From Phreatobacter sp. (GTDB lineage Bacteria > Pseudomonadota > Alphaproteobacteria > Rhizobiales > Phreatobacteraceae), in contig NZ_JAUYFA010000108.1 in assembly GCF_030691135.1 (NCBI RefSeq), positions 1 through 36,378 on the forward strand: a stretch of 36,378 nucleotides of DNA, in the 5' to 3' direction. The notes below the pieces were generated by a model. The model saw only the letters and a program-made list of their open reading frames with translations, did no database searches and was not told where the DNA came from. The position numbers and the translations under genes are program-made. Shown piece by piece: positions 7,809 through 17,843 of the stretch. The first letter of the stretch is position 1; the number at the start of each line of letters is the position of its first letter.

Positions 7809-9005
7809 ATGTCAGATCCTCGCCTCGCGCCGCGCGCCCTCGTGCCGCTGCTCGTTGTTTTCGCCGCGATCGGACCCATGGCGCTGAATCTGCCGCTTCC
7901 GGCCGTTCCCGGGCTGGCGCGCTATTTCGAGACCGATGCGGGGACGATCCAGCTCACCATCACGCTCTATCTCGCCGGCATGGCCGTGGCGCAGCTCTTC
8001 CTCGGGCCGCTGTCGGACCGCTACGGCCGCCGGCCCGTCATCATCGGCGCACTCGCCGTCACGGCGGCCATGAGCATCTTCGCCGCGCTCGCCGCCAGCG
8101 CCGCCATGCTGATCGTCGCCCGCGTGCTGCAGAGTTTCGGCGCTTCCGCCGGCCAGGTCATCGGCCGCGCCATCATCCGCGACGTCTTCGACAAGGACCG
8201 CGCCGCCTCGATGATCGGCTGGGTCACCATGGCGATGGTCGTCGCACCGATGGTCTCGCCCTCCATCGGCGGGTTGATGGAGGAGACGATCGGCTGGCGC
8301 TGGGTCTTCGCCGCCACCGCTGCGATCGCCGTCGTGACCCTGGTTCTGGCGATCGTGCGCCTGCCGGAAACCCGCGCCGTCGTCTCCTCGCCGAGCTTCG
8401 GGCAGCTTCTCAGGGATGCCGGCGCTCTCTGCCGCGACCGCTTCTTCGTCGGATACCTGCTGATTGGCGCCCTGTCCTCGATCACCTTCTTTTCCTTCGT
8501 CGGCGGCGCGCCGCATATCACCGTGACGCTGATGGGCCAGTCCTCCACGGTCTATGGCCTGTGGTTCATGGTGAATGCCTGCGGCTACATGCTCGGCAAC
8601 GCCGTCTGCGGCCGCTATGCGGCGCGACTCGGGTCCGACCGACTGATCAGATGGGGCAGCGCCATGATGGTGCTGATGGCGCTGGTGCAGCTCGCCATCG
8701 CCCTGGCCGGCTGGATGGTGCATCCGGCCTGGCTCTTCCTGCCGCAGGCAGCCATCGCCTTCGCCAACGGGCTGCAACTGCCCGGCTCCATCGCCGGGGC
8801 TGTGAGCGTCCGGCCGGAAGCGGCGGGATCGGCCTCCGGAATCGTCGGTTTCGCGCAGATGGGGCTCGGCGCCATCGCGGCGCAGATCGCCGGGACCCTG
8901 GTCGGCACGACGATGAGCCCGGTTCCGATGGTGGCGCTGTCAGTCGTCGGCGCTGTCGGCGCCTTTGCGGCGCTTGCTCTGATCCGCCGCCGCGACACCT
9001 ATTGA
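7809..9005 (+). CDS. Bcr/CflA-family MFS drug-efflux transporter
   Basis: A 12-helix major facilitator of 398 residues, the family's normal size, expected in the inner membrane and driven by proton exchange. The Bcr/CflA opening (PLLVVFAAIGPMALNLPLPA) places a polar and proline-rich pair in helix 1. MFS motif A is GPLSDRYGRRPVIIG (residues 66-80). RVLQSFGASAGQVIGRAIIRD is motif B/C-like, with the conserved Arg in helix 4. The ATG at 7809 is preferred over an upstream in-frame start at 7710, whose extra 33 residues are Gly/Arg-rich and non-hydrophobic. Bcr-type pumps export bicyclomycin, chloramphenicol or metabolites; the substrate here is unknown. It ends 6 bases from the convergent YitT-like gene. 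Confidence 0.93.
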   Translation: MSDPRLAPRALVPLLVVFAAIGPMALNLPLPAVPGLARYFETDAGTIQLTITLYLAGMAVAQLFLGPLSDRYGRRPVIIGALAVTAAMSIFAALAASAAMLIVARVLQSFGASAGQVIGRAIIRDVFDKDRAASMIGWVTMAMVVAPMVSPSIGGLMEETIGWRWVFAATAAIAVVTLVLAIVRLPETRAVVSSPSFGQLLRDAGALCRDRFFVGYLLIGALSSITFFSFVGGAPHITVTLMGQSSTVYGLWFMVNACGYMLGNAVCGRYAARLGSDRLIRWGSAMMVLMALVQLAIALAGWMVHPAWLFLPQAAIAFANGLQLPGSIAGAVSVRPEAAGSASGIVGFAQMGLGAIAAQIAGTLVGTTMSPVPMVALSVVGAVGAFAALALIRRRDTY

Positions 9006-9011
9006 GCGCCC

Positions 9012-9620
9012 TCAGCTGATCCCGGCATAGCGCCCGGGGCGGTGGTTCATCCCGACGATGGCGCAGAGCACCGTGACCCCCGCCACCGACAGGGCCACGA
9101 GGTCGAGGCTGACCACCGCCGTCGCCGCCAGCATGACCAGCATGTCGACGGCGAGCTGGAAGTAACCGGCACGGATGCCGTGCTTCTCCTGGAGATAGTA
9201 GGCGAGGATGCTGACACCGCCGAGGCTCATGCCGTGGCGGAACAGGATCAGAAGCCCGATGCCGAAAAGGCCTCCGCCGATGATGGCGGCATAGACGGGA
9301 TTGAGGTGGCCGATTTCCAGCCACAGGGGCATCAGCTTGGAGAAGATCGACACCAGCAGCACGGCTGCCAGCGTCTTGGCGGTGAAGGCCCAGCCGAGGC
9401 GCAGGAAGGACAGGACGAAGAAGGGCAGGTTGACCAGCAGGAAGAGGGCGGAAAAATCCAGCGGGGTCGCATAGCTGATCAGCAGGGCGATACCGACCGT
9501 GCTGCCCGTGAGCAGAGAGGCCTTGGCGTAGAAGGCGATTCCGAGGGCGACGAACAGCGTGCCGAGGACGAGGGCGATGGCATCCTCGTGCGGCCGGTGG
9601 CGCATCACGGTCTCGGACAT
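9012..9620 (-). CDS. YitT-like (DUF161) membrane protein
   Basis: An inner-membrane protein of 202 residues with about five to six hydrophobic helices. The pattern AFYAKASLLTGSTVGIAL and the Gly-rich FRHGMSLGGVSILAYYLQ are hallmarks of the YitT/DUF161 family. Proteobacterial members of this length commonly lack the cytoplasmic C-terminal domain (DUF2179) of the Firmicute proteins, as here. Function is unproven. The ATG at 9620 was chosen because the in-frame extension to 9695 is Arg-rich and unlike a membrane-protein N-terminus. It is transcribed towards the Bcr/CflA gene. Confidence 0.85.
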   Translation of the reverse strand: MSETVMRHRPHEDAIALVLGTLFVALGIAFYAKASLLTGSTVGIALLISYATPLDFSALFLLVNLPFFVLSFLRLGWAFTAKTLAAVLLVSIFSKLMPLWLEIGHLNPVYAAIIGGGLFGIGLLILFRHGMSLGGVSILAYYLQEKHGIRAGYFQLAVDMLVMLAATAVVSLDLVALSVAGVTVLCAIVGMNHRPGRYAGIS

Positions 9621-9716
9621 GGCGCGACTCCCTCTGTTGCACCGCACAATAGCAGAGTGCCTCCCTCGCGGTCGCGCCCATCTTCTGGGCAGCACTGCCC
9701 TTATCGCAGGCTGGGT

Positions 9717-10835
9717 CTAGGGATCGGACGGGTCTGTCGCCTGGAGTACGACGAACCATGGCGCCGCCTCCGGCTGGCAAAGCGGTCCGATCCGCCGCTC
9801 CTGCGGGCAGGCTCCGGCGCGCCGCGCGCGGCCGAGAATGCCGCGCCCGTCGGTGCGAAGCTCGCGCCGCGTCACCGATTGCAGGACGTTGCCGCCGATC
9901 AGCGTGGCTAGGCGCCGGCGCCGGTCCGCCGCCACCACGACGTCGCAGTGGAGGTTCCAGACCGGGCGGGAGCCCGTGGCCAGCGCTGGCACAAGAGCCG
10001 CGTAACCGCCGCCGGCAGCGGCAGGATCGTGCCGGTGCAGGCACAGGAGGTCGCCAGGCCGGAGCGGCGTCAGGCGTGGGTCGCAGGCCCGGTAGAAGGC
10101 ACCCGGAGACAGGCCCTGCGCCTCGTCCCGGCTGCGCCGCGCCGCCTCGCCGACGAAGTCGAGATGGGCCATGGACGCCTGGAAGCGGATGCGGGAGACG
10201 CCGGCCGTCACCACCACATGCGAGACGAACGCCGCCGACCAGGGAATGTCCACTGCCGCGGCGCGCAGCGCCGACTGGACCAGGGCGTCCCTCTCGGCCT
10301 CGGTCAGGCTGGCCCCTCGCAGGCGTGCGAGGAGATCGGTCAGCGGCACGAGGTCACCTGCGCCGTTGGCGCCGGAATCCTCCGTGAGGCGCTGGATCCG
10401 CCGCGCCTGCAACGGGCCCTCGGTGAGGGGGCCGAGCGTTTCCCAGTAGCGCAGGACCTGACGCCAAGGCACGCCGCGCCCGGCGGCCTCGTCGCGGAGC
10501 GCATCGGCCTCGACGGCGCCGAAGCGGATCATCGTCCCGCCGGGCCCGATGACATGGCCGCCGAAAGCGTCGTGTTCGCGAACCGCAGTGCCGGCGATGG
10601 CGAGCGCCGCGGGGGAGGGCGCCATGGCACCGGTCGTGCGGCAGAGCCGGTCCAACCGGCCGCGTTCCGCTCCGGTGAAGCCCTGAGGCTCGGCCCGGGC
10701 CGGCCCGGTGAGGAGCCACGGCCCGGTGAGGGTGGCGATCGCCAGCAGGATCCCCGCGGCCAGAGCCGGCACCCTGCCGCAACCGGGCGGGTGCGTGCGC
10801 AGATGCTGGCATGTCATGCGTCGATGGCTGTTCAT
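9717..10835 (-). CDS. Exported DUF2272-domain protein
   Basis: A protein of 372 residues with a probable Sec signal peptide ending near GPARA-EPQG (about residues 44-48). The second half contains IPWSAAFVSHVVVTAG, followed by RPGDLLCLHR and later LHCDVVV, the pattern of DUF2272 (PF10030), a relative of NlpC/P60- and CHAP-type papain-like hydrolases. In those enzymes the residue after Trp is the catalytic Cys, but here it is Ser. The C-terminus is basic. A periplasmic or cell-wall role is inferred from fold and export. The start is uncertain: ATG 10835 and ATG 10817 are both in frame and neither has a strong ribosome-binding site. The gene is monocistronic by spacing. Confidence 0.8.
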   Translation of the reverse strand: MNSHRRMTCQHLRTHPPGCGRVPALAAGILLAIATLTGPWLLTGPARAEPQGFTGAERGRLDRLCRTTGAMAPSPAALAIAGTAVREHDAFGGHVIGPGGTMIRFGAVEADALRDEAAGRGVPWRQVLRYWETLGPLTEGPLQARRIQRLTEDSGANGAGDLVPLTDLLARLRGASLTEAERDALVQSALRAAAVDIPWSAAFVSHVVVTAGVSRIRFQASMAHLDFVGEAARRSRDEAQGLSPGAFYRACDPRLTPLRPGDLLCLHRHDPAAAGGGYAALVPALATGSRPVWNLHCDVVVAADRRRRLATLIGGNVLQSVTRRELRTDGRGILGRARRAGACPQERRIGPLCQPEAAPWFVVLQATDPSDP

Positions 10836-11068
10836 GCGGGCAGAACAGCAGGATTCCCCGACCGTGGCGAGCCTGCGCCGCGGCGCAAAAGCTCCGGGCG
10901 ATGATCCCGCCTTTTCCTTCGCGCCGGGGACGCCGCCTCCTGGCCTTGGCGGCGTTTCTCGCCACCGCCTATCTCGCGATCGCCCATCTCTTGGCGCTGG
11001 CTCTGGGGCTGGATCACCGTCTTCGCCGGCCGCTTCGGCTAGCACCTCGGCCGGGCCGATTGCTCGCC

Positions 11069-12391
11069 TCAGGCGGGCACCCAGCCGTCCTTCGCCAGAA
11101 CCTCGCCGGCAAGGTAGAGCGTGCCCGTTATGAGAACCCGCGGCGGAACTGGCCAGTCCCTCGCCTGGATGGCCGAGAGCGCAGCCTCCAGATCCGGCCA
11201 GGCACCGGCGCTGATGCCGACGTCACCGGCCGCAGCGACCACGTCTTTCGTATCCAGCGCCAAGTGGCTGGAAAACGGTATGGCGTAGAGATCGGGCGCG
11301 AGCGGGCGGAAAGGTCCGAGGAAGCCGCGCGCATCCTTGGTTGCGTTCAGGCCTACAATCATCACGAACGGGCGCGGTGCCCGCTGCTTCATGGCCGACA
11401 GCGCTTCCGCCAGCACCTCCGCACATCCGGGATTATGGCCGCCGTCGAGCCAGACCTCGGCGCCGGCCGGCAAGGCCTTCGCCACGTCGCCGGTGAGGCG
11501 TTGCAGCCGCGCCGGCCATTCGACGGCCTGCAGCCCCCGTTCGACGGCGGCCGGCGTCATCGAAAAACCCGCGGTCTTCACCGCCATCAGCGCCGCGCCG
11601 GCGTTCTCGTACTGATGCGCGCCGGCGAGTCGTGGCGGCGGCGCATCGATCAGCCCGTCCTCGTCCTGAAAGACGAACCGGCCGTTCTCGGGCCGGGCGA
11701 ACCAGTCGAGGCCGGAGACGAAAAGGCGCGAGCGGGTCGCCGCCGCAGCCGCCTCGATCACAGCCATCGCCTCCGGCGTCTGCAGCGAGACGACAGCCGG
11801 CCGCCCGCGCTTGAGAATGCCGGCCTTCTCGCCCGCGATCTTGGCGACCGTGTCGCCGAGAAAGTCCGCATGGTCCATCGACACCGGCGTGATGACGCTG
11901 ACCGCAGGCCGCGGCACGACATTGGTCGCGTCGAACCGTCCGCCCATGCCGACCTCGAGGATCACCGCATCGGCCGGATGCCGGGCGAAGAGCATCAGGC
12001 CGGCGATGGTGGTGATCTCGAACTGGGTGATCGCCTGGTCCTCGTTGACGCGCTCCACCTCCAGGAGGATGTCGGCCAGGGTCGCATCGTCCACCAGCCG
12101 GCCGCCGCCGGGGGCGCCGAGGCGGTAGCGTTCGTTGAACCTGACGAGATGCGGCGAGGTATAGACGTGGACGGTGCGCCCTGACGCCTCAAGGAAGGCG
12201 CGGGCGAAGGCCGAGGTCGAGCCCTTTCCGTTGGTGCCGGCGACATGGATCACCGGCGGCAGGGCGAGATGTGGGTCGCCGAGCCGCGCCAGCGCCGCGA
12301 CCATCCGGTCCAGCGACAGGTCGATCAGCTTGGGATGCAGCTTGGCCAGCCGATCGAGAATGGCGGCGATGGGAACTTCGGCAAGCGTCAT
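11069..12391 (-). CDS. folC: Bifunctional folylpolyglutamate synthase / dihydrofolate synthase
   Basis: A cytoplasmic Mur-ligase-fold enzyme of 440 residues that joins glutamate to dihydropteroate and then extends the polyglutamate tail. The ATP loop AGTNGKGSTS (residues 51-60) and YTSPHLVRFNER, ILEVGMGGRFDATNV, DHADFLGDT, GEKAGI and LDGGHNPGC appear in family order. The ATG at 12391 is the first Met before the family-like opening. The same frame stays open upstream through accD only as an out-of-frame shadow. It lies 89 bases downstream of accD, in the accD-folC order I recall from many alphaproteobacteria, and is probably the last gene of the sppA-to-folC run. Confidence 0.96.
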   Translation of the reverse strand: MTLAEVPIAAILDRLAKLHPKLIDLSLDRMVAALARLGDPHLALPPVIHVAGTNGKGSTSAFARAFLEASGRTVHVYTSPHLVRFNERYRLGAPGGGRLVDDATLADILLEVERVNEDQAITQFEITTIAGLMLFARHPADAVILEVGMGGRFDATNVVPRPAVSVITPVSMDHADFLGDTVAKIAGEKAGILKRGRPAVVSLQTPEAMAVIEAAAAATRSRLFVSGLDWFARPENGRFVFQDEDGLIDAPPPRLAGAHQYENAGAALMAVKTAGFSMTPAAVERGLQAVEWPARLQRLTGDVAKALPAGAEVWLDGGHNPGCAEVLAEALSAMKQRAPRPFVMIVGLNATKDARGFLGPFRPLAPDLYAIPFSSHLALDTKDVVAAAGDVGISAGAWPDLEAALSAIQARDWPVPPRVLITGTLYLAGEVLAKDGWVPA

Positions 12392-12480
12392 GGCGAGCAA
12401 CTTGAGGAGGGCGGTGGTCTGCCGGCGGGGGAGCGCAGGAAGCGTTTGCGGGAGGAGATCGCGAGCCGGCGCCGGCCGCG

Positions 12481-13392
12481 TCAGGACGCCGCGACCGCGG
12501 AAATCTGCGGCGATTGGCCAGGGGCGGCAGCGGCTTCGCTCGGCGCGGGTGCCTTGGTGAGAACGCGGCAGAGGCGGGCCAGCGTCGCCCTGAGGTCGTG
12601 GCGGTGCACGACGAGGTCCACCATGCCGTGGTCCTTCAGATATTCCGCCCGCTGGAAGCCTTCTGGCAGCTTCTCGCGGATGGTCTGCTCGATCACCCGC
12701 GGCCCGGCGAAGCCGATCAGCGCGCCCGGCTCGGCGATATGGACGTCGCCGAGCATGGCGTAGCTCGCAGTGACGCCGCCGGTGGTCGGGTTGGTCAGCA
12801 CCACGATATAGGGCAGCTTGGCATCGCGGAGGGCCTGGACCGCCACGGTCGTGCGCGGCATCTGCATGAGCGACAGGATGCCCTCCTGCATGCGGGCGCC
12901 GCCGGAGGCGGTGAAGATGATGAAGGGCGTCTTCTTCTCGACCGCCGTCATCATGCCCTTGACGATGGCTTCGCCCGCCGCGGTGCCGAGCGAACCGGCC
13001 ATGAAATCCATGTCCTGCACGCAGACCGTGACCGCGAGGCCTTCGAGCTTGCCGTAGCCGACCTTGATCGCATCGGACATTCCGGTCTTGGCGCGCGCGT
13101 CCTTCAGCCGGTCGACATAGCGCTTCTCGTCGCGGAACTTCAGAGGATCGAGGGGGGCCTCGGGCAGCTGGACGTCGAACCAGGTGCTGTTGTCGAAGAC
13201 CGACCGCAGACGCGCCGCCGAGCCCATCCGCATGTGCACGCCGGACCCGGGAATGACGAAGAGGTTGCTCTCCAGATCCTTGTGGAAGACCATCTGCCCG
13301 GTCTCGGGGCATTTGATCCACAGGTTCTCCGGCGTGTCCCGCTTCAGGAACGAGCGGATCTTGGGGGGCAGAACGTCGGTGATCCAGTTCAT
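12481..13392 (-). CDS. accD: Acetyl-CoA carboxylase carboxyltransferase beta subunit
   Basis: Beta half of the carboxyltransferase (303 residues) that moves the carboxyl group from biotin to acetyl-CoA to make malonyl-CoA for fatty-acid synthesis; it pairs with AccA. The crotonase-fold core is intact: [40 protein letters not shown] and [16 protein letters not shown]. The N-terminal zinc ribbon is degenerate. Where family members have two CPxC pairs, this protein has KCPETGQ (about residues 27-33) and [10 protein letters not shown] (about 46-55), leaving one Cys. I recall the same in rhizobial AccD, so this looks like a lineage trait rather than damage. It lies 62 bases downstream of trpA. Confidence 0.97.
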   Translation of the reverse strand: MNWITDVLPPKIRSFLKRDTPENLWIKCPETGQMVFHKDLESNLFVIPGSGVHMRMGSAARLRSVFDNSTWFDVQLPEAPLDPLKFRDEKRYVDRLKDARAKTGMSDAIKVGYGKLEGLAVTVCVQDMDFMAGSLGTAAGEAIVKGMMTAVEKKTPFIIFTASGGARMQEGILSLMQMPRTTVAVQALRDAKLPYIVVLTNPTTGGVTASYAMLGDVHIAEPGALIGFAGPRVIEQTIREKLPEGFQRAEYLKDHGMVDLVVHRHDLRATLARLCRVLTKAPAPSEAAAAPGQSPQISAVAAS

Positions 13393-13454
13393 GACTGTCG
13401 TCCTGACGAAAAATGAGGATGCTGGACCGAGCCTATGGCGCCGAAAGACGGCGC

Positions 13455-14287
13455 TTATTCGGCAGCCTTGCGTGCGTTGCGGACGCCGGCGGCGATCGAA
13501 CCGACGAGACCGGTGACGGCAGCGACCGACCCTGCGGTCGCCCGGCCTTCCGCATCGAGCGACCCCTTGAGCACCTCGATCAGCGCCGAGCCGACGACGA
13601 CGGCGTCAGCGCCGCGGGCGACCGCGCCGGCATGTTCGGCATTCTTGACGCCGAAGCCGACGGCGACCGGCAGGTCCGTGTGCCGCTTGATCCGCGCCAC
13701 CGCCTCGGCGGTCTTGCCGAAGTCGGGCGTCGCCGCCCCGGTGATCCCGGTGATCGAGACGTAATAGACGAAGCCCGACGTGTTGCCGAGCACGGTCGGC
13801 AGGCGCTTGTCATCGGTGGTCGGCGTCGCCAGGCGGATGAAGTTCAGGCCGGCCTTCAGCGCCGGCAGGCAGAGTTCCGTATCCTCTTCCGGCGGCAGAT
13901 CGACGACGATGAGCCCGTCGACGCCGGCCGCCTTGGCGTCGGCGAGGAAGGCGTCGACGCCGTAGATGTAGATCGGGTTGTAGTATCCCATCAGGACGAT
14001 CGGCGTCGTGGCGTCGTTCTGACGGAACCAGGCGATGTCCTCCAGGGTCTTCCTCAGCGTCTGCCCGCCGGCGAGCGACCTGAGGCCTGCCGCCTGGATC
14101 GACGGCCCGTCGGCCATCGGATCGGTGAAGGGCATGCCGAATTCGATGACATCCGCACCGGCGCCGGGCAGTGCCTTCAGGATGGCCCGTGCCGTCTCGC
14201 GGTCGGGATCGCCCGCCATGACATAGGTGACGAGGCCAGCGCGGCCCTTGGCGGCGAGATCGGCGAAGCGGGCGTCGAGGCGGGTGG

Positions 14288-14291
<4 letters not shown>
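13455..14291 (-). CDS. trpA: Tryptophan synthase alpha chain
   Basis: A TIM-barrel subunit of 278 residues that cleaves indole-3-glycerol phosphate to indole and glyceraldehyde 3-phosphate and channels indole to TrpB. The catalytic Glu50 ([11 protein letters not shown]) and Asp61 (MADGPSIQ) are present. The phosphate-binding [10 protein letters not shown] and [10 protein letters not shown] are also visible. The start is GTG (14289-14291), overlapping the trpB stop by 4 bases (GTGA), which shows coupling and fixes the start. The same frame extends far upstream through trpB as a shadow. A 6-bp hairpin (13438-13454) directly follows the stop. Confidence 0.97.
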
Positions 14292-15501
<1,210 letters not shown>

Positions 15502-15505
<4 letters not shown>

Positions 15506-16167
15506 TCCCGTTCTCCTTCGCCCTGCGCAGCGCGGGCGGCGGCCACGAAGGCCCTGATCCTGTCCGGGTCCTTGTGACCCGGCGTGCTTTCCACGCCTGA
15601 AGATACGTCGACGCCGGCCAATCGGGTCAGCCGGACGGCCTCCGCCACATTGCCGGGATGCAGGCCACCGGAAAGCATGACAGGGCGGCCGGGGTCAAGG
15701 CCGGCGACCAGGCGCCAGTCGAATGTCAGCCCGTTGCCGCCCGGGAGGGCAGCCGCCGTCTTCGGCGGCTTGGCGTCGACGAGCAACAGGTCGCTGACTT
15801 CGGCATAGGAAGCGATGGCCGCCAGGTCCGCCGCCTCGGCCACCCCGACGGCCTTCATCACCGGGATCGCCAAGCCCGAGCGGATGGCGGCGACCCGCGC
15901 CGGGGTCTCCTCGCCGTGGAACTGGATGATGTCCGGCCTGATGTCCGTCGCCAGGGTCGCGAGAAAGACGTCGTCGGCATCCACCGTCAGCGCGACGATA
16001 CGGGCGCGCCCGGCCGCGTGGGCGGCGAGGGCCCGCGCCGTCTCCATCGACACGTGGCGCGGGCTCCTTTCGAAGAAGACGAGCCCGATCATGTCGGCGC
16101 CGGCGGCGACGGCGGCATCGATGGCGGTCGGCGTCGTGATGCCGCAGATCTTGACGAGAAGTGACAT
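15502..16167 (-). CDS. trpF: Phosphoribosylanthranilate isomerase
   Basis: A TIM-barrel enzyme of 221 residues catalysing the Amadori rearrangement of phosphoribosylanthranilate, the third step of tryptophan synthesis. The catalytic Cys8 is in KICGI and the catalytic Asp131 in LLLVDAKPP. The C-terminal phosphate sites [11 protein letters not shown] and [10 protein letters not shown] are intact. The gene starts 12 bases after the ocd-like gene and overlaps trpB by 4 bases. The other trp genes (trpE, trpD, trpC, trpG) are not in this window, the usual split arrangement in alphaproteobacteria. Confidence 0.97.
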
Positions 16168-16179
16168 GGCCCGCTGTTC

Positions 16180-17139
16180 TTAGACGGGCAGCGAGCGCCA
16201 TACCAGCATGGCGGCGGCGAGATCTTCGAGCGCCGTGCCCACCGACTTGAACAGGGTGATCTCTTCCGCCGAGGTCCGGCCGGGATGAATGCCGCGGGCG
16301 AGGTCGAAGAGGTCGGCCTTCACGTCGCTCTCCGCGATGATCCCGCGCCGGATCGGGTCGACGATGTCGCCGGCCTCCTTCAGGCCGCCGGTGCGCGTAT
16401 CGACGAAGAGGGTCGCGCGCGAGACAGCCGCATCGTCCGCCTCGCGCATGGCAGGTGTGTAGCCACCGACGAGATCGAGATGAGCGCCGGGCTTCAGCCA
16501 AGTACCGGAGACGATGGGATTGGAGGAGATGGTGGCGCAGGTGACGATATCGGCCTCCTCCACCGCCGCCTGCAGGTCGCCAGCGACCGCGATGCTGACG
16601 CCCGGCACCGTGCGGCCGAGCCCTTCCGCCAGCGCCGTCGCCTTCTCGCGCGAGCGGTTCCATAGCGTCACATGTCGGATGGGGCGGATGGCGGCATGGG
16701 CGCGGATGAGGTGCGGGGCGAGGGCTCCGGCCCCCACCATCACCATGCGCGAGGCATCCTTGCGCGACAGGTGGCGCGAGGCCAGCGCGCTGGCGCAGGC
16801 GGTGCGCCAGACGGTCAGCATCGTGCCGTCGAGGATGGCCAGCGGCGCACCGGTCTCGCCGTTGCAGAGCACGTAGCTGCCATAGATCGACGGCAGGCCG
16901 CGCGACCCGTTGCCGGGATAGACGGAGACCAGCTTGGTGCCGACGAAGGCGCCCGCACCTGGCGGGGTCCAGGCCGGCATCAGCAGCAGCATGGCCTCCG
17001 GCACGCCCTCGGCCTGCCGGATCGGGTGATGGTGGCGCAACGGCACGGTGATGTCGGAGCGGAACGCGTCGGCGAGCGCGTCGACCAGAGCCGGATAGGA
17101 CAGGGCTGCGGCGATTTCGGCGGCGGAGACGATGCGCAT
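16180..17139 (-). CDS. Ornithine cyclodeaminase / mu-crystallin family protein
   Basis: A cytoplasmic NAD(P)-dependent enzyme of 319 residues. Family members include ornithine cyclodeaminase, alanine dehydrogenase (archaeal type) and imine (ketimine) reductases. The substrate-binding part has GTKLVSVYPGN, with the conserved Lys, and GETGAPLAILDG. The Rossmann motif is MVMVGAGALAPHLIRAH (about residues 132-148), followed by ADIVTCATIS and HLDLVGGY. It sits between lapA (8-base gap) and trpF (12-base gap) on the same strand, so it is almost certainly co-transcribed with them although its chemistry has no obvious link to tryptophan. The exact substrate cannot be assigned. Confidence 0.9.
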   Translation of the reverse strand: MRIVSAAEIAAALSYPALVDALADAFRSDITVPLRHHHPIRQAEGVPEAMLLLMPAWTPPGAGAFVGTKLVSVYPGNGSRGLPSIYGSYVLCNGETGAPLAILDGTMLTVWRTACASALASRHLSRKDASRMVMVGAGALAPHLIRAHAAIRPIRHVTLWNRSREKATALAEGLGRTVPGVSIAVAGDLQAAVEEADIVTCATISSNPIVSGTWLKPGAHLDLVGGYTPAMREADDAAVSRATLFVDTRTGGLKEAGDIVDPIRRGIIAESDVKADLFDLARGIHPGRTSAEEITLFKSVGTALEDLAAAMLVWRSLPV

Positions 17140-17147
17140 CGCGGCGG

Positions 17148-17507
17148 TCAGGCCGCCGGGCGGTTCAGGAAGGCGAGGGCGCCGCCGGGGGCCGCCTCCG
17201 CGCGGCCGAGATCGGCGAGCAGTCGCTCGGTCTCGCTACGGGCGGCCGCCAGATCGTGCTCGGCCGTGCGGCAGCGCTTGCGGTAGCGTCCCTGTTTCCA
17301 CCAGACGGCGGCGCCGCCGATCGCCACGCCGGCGATCATCGACAGGATGATGACGGCGAAGAGCGGCACGGAGAAGGAAAACGCCGAGTCGCCACGGGCG
17401 AAGGGATCGAGCGACAGCGTCACTGGCGCCCTGTTGGCGACGGCGAGGACCACCGCCAGGAGCGCGATGGGAGCGAGAAAGAGCCAGTTGACGATGCGCC
17501 GCAGCAT
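17148..17507 (-). CDS. lapA: LapA-domain (DUF1049) inner-membrane protein
   Basis: A small membrane protein of 119 residues with two hydrophobic helices (about 7-24 and 48-70) and NRAPVTLSLDPF between them, the DUF1049/LapA signature. A basic, probably coiled, cytoplasmic tail (about 72-105) follows. In E. coli, LapA acts with LapB in lipopolysaccharide assembly control; no lapB is in view here. It starts 2 bases after the ihfB stop, so it is transcribed and probably translated with ihfB. The alphaproteobacterial function is inferred from family only. Confidence 0.85.
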   Translation of the reverse strand: MLRRIVNWLFLAPIALLAVVLAVANRAPVTLSLDPFARGDSAFSFSVPLFAVIILSMIAGVAIGGAAVWWKQGRYRKRCRTAEHDLAAARSETERLLADLGRAEAAPGGALAFLNRPAA

Positions 17508-17509
17508 GA

Positions 17510-17794
17510 TCAGGCGCCCTTGTTCAGACGCTCGCGCATTTCCTTGCCGGTCTTGAAGAACGGCACGACCTTGTCCTCGACCTCGACATGCTCGCCGGTG
17601 CGGGGATTCCTGCCGACGCGCGCGCTGCGCGCCTTGACCGAGAAGGCCCCGAAACCGCGCAGTTCCACCCGGTCGCCGCGGGCGAGTGCCCCGACGATCT
17701 CGTCGAGGATGGCGTTGACGATGTTTTCGACGTCGCGCTGGTACAGCTGGGGGTTCTGCTCGGCGATCTTCTGCACAAGTTCGGACTTGATCAT
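17510..17794 (-). CDS. ihfB: Integration host factor beta subunit
   Basis: A DNA-bending HU/IHF-family protein of 94 residues, the standard length, that pairs with IhfA to bend DNA in transcription, replication and recombination. It opens [36 protein letters not shown] (split across residues about 49-69) holds the beta-arm with the Arg-Asn-Pro that intercalates DNA, and [13 protein letters not shown] closes it. The ATG at 17794 was chosen because the in-frame extension to 17884 overlaps the end of sppA and lies outside the family alignment. It lies 49 bases downstream of sppA. Confidence 0.96.
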   Translation of the reverse strand: MIKSELVQKIAEQNPQLYQRDVENIVNAILDEIVGALARGDRVELRGFGAFSVKARSARVGRNPRTGEHVEVEDKVVPFFKTGKEMRERLNKGA

Positions 17795-17843
17795 GGTACC
17801 CGGGCCCCCGAGGAGCCCTCCCGATTGAATTTCGCGAAATCTG

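Noticed and set aside
10836-11068. A possible short membrane-protein gene on the plus strand between the DUF2272 gene and folC
   Set aside because: Hydrophobic stretches appear in the frame from 10901, but it runs on as a shadow through folC and has no ribosome-binding site.
11069-13321. A 750-codon frame suggesting an AccD-FolC fusion
   Set aside because: Only the folC part (to 12391) is in the coding frame of a protein family. The upstream part is an out-of-frame reading of accD, which has its own intact frame and stop.
13438-13454. A GCGCCG/CGGCGC hairpin just after trpA as an attenuator or terminator
   Set aside because: The stem is only 6 bp with no U-tract, and accD continues 62 bases later on the same strand. 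Noted but not supportable as a site.
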